From the NCBI RefSeq assembly GCF_009811415.1, contig NZ_BLIG01000001.1, positions 248,001 through 312,000 of the forward strand: 64,000 nt of DNA. Direction: 5' to 3'. A model generated the notes under the pieces. The model was not told the origin of the DNA, ran no database searches, and worked only from the letters and a program-made list of their open reading frames with translations. The position numbers and the translations under genes were made by a program. The DNA is from Alteromonas sp. KUL106. Its GTDB lineage: Bacteria; Pseudomonadota; Gammaproteobacteria; Enterobacterales; Alteromonadaceae. Shown one piece after another: positions 63,963 through 64,000 of this stretch (position 1 is its first letter; every line of letters starts with the position of its first letter).

Positions 63963-64000
63963 GCCTTTTTGTAGGGGAGAAGAACTCGTTATTCAGTTTC

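Overview
The window reads as chromosomal DNA of a marine gammaproteobacterium of the Alteromonas type (Alteromonadaceae). The basis is gene order and gene content, not a database search. Several blocks follow the gammaproteobacterial order: gcvT / ubiI-ubiH-pepP-ygfB / 6S RNA / fau-rpiA-serA; lpdA-aceF-aceE-pdhR-ampE-ampD; and nadC-pilA-pilC-pilD-coaE-zapD-yacG. Accessory carbohydrate loci with large TonB-dependent receptors are inserted between or within these blocks. No tRNA, rRNA, IS element, prophage or CRISPR array was seen.

Layout. 1-637: start of gcvT, cut by the window edge. 837-12747: an N-acetylglucosamine (GlcNAc) utilisation locus. The minus-strand arm holds a GH89 alpha-N-acetylglucosaminidase lipoprotein, a TonB-dependent receptor and a LacI-type repressor. 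The plus-strand arm holds nagX, a GlcNAc kinase, a SIS-type glucosamine-6-phosphate deaminase, nagA and the permease nagP. Both arms carry the same 15-bp operator-like sequence. 12840-15826: a LysR regulator, a class II cyclic-nucleotide phosphodiesterase lipoprotein and an EamA transporter. 15973-20481: ubiI, ubiH, pepP and ygfB. 21017-21197: 6S RNA, followed by ribokinase, nucleoside hydrolase and a GAF hybrid histidine kinase, then fau, rpiA and serA. 28069-32054: two DUF481 outer-membrane paralogues, an HDOD protein, a DUF1289 protein and a SIMPL protein. 32222-38116: a MexEF-like RND pump with a divergent LysR regulator. 38461-47073: a second glycan locus (TonB-dependent receptor, PHP-type metallohydrolase lipoprotein, GH92 alpha-mannosidase, Tat-exported GH28-like protein). 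Two perfect copies of a 16-bp palindrome flank this locus, but it has no regulator gene of its own. 47162-56206: pyruvate dehydrogenase genes under PdhR, then ampE and ampD. 56368-63962: a retropepsin-like protease, nadC, type IV pilus genes without pilB, coaE, zapD, yacG and an aspartoacylase.

How it fits together. The first locus can take up a GlcNAc-containing glycan, release alpha-linked terminal GlcNAc and convert GlcNAc to fructose-6-phosphate. The second probably attacks a mannose-containing glycan. The two operator types differ mainly at one position per half-site, so control by one LacI protein or by close relatives is possible. Nucleoside hydrolase, ribokinase and RpiA form a route from nucleosides into the pentose phosphate pathway. 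Points most worth checking are the shared operator logic, the GH28-like protein without the GHG motif, the MetJ-box-like palindrome upstream of serA, the missing pilB and zapA at their usual places, and the 22-bp perfect inverted repeat between fau and rpiA.
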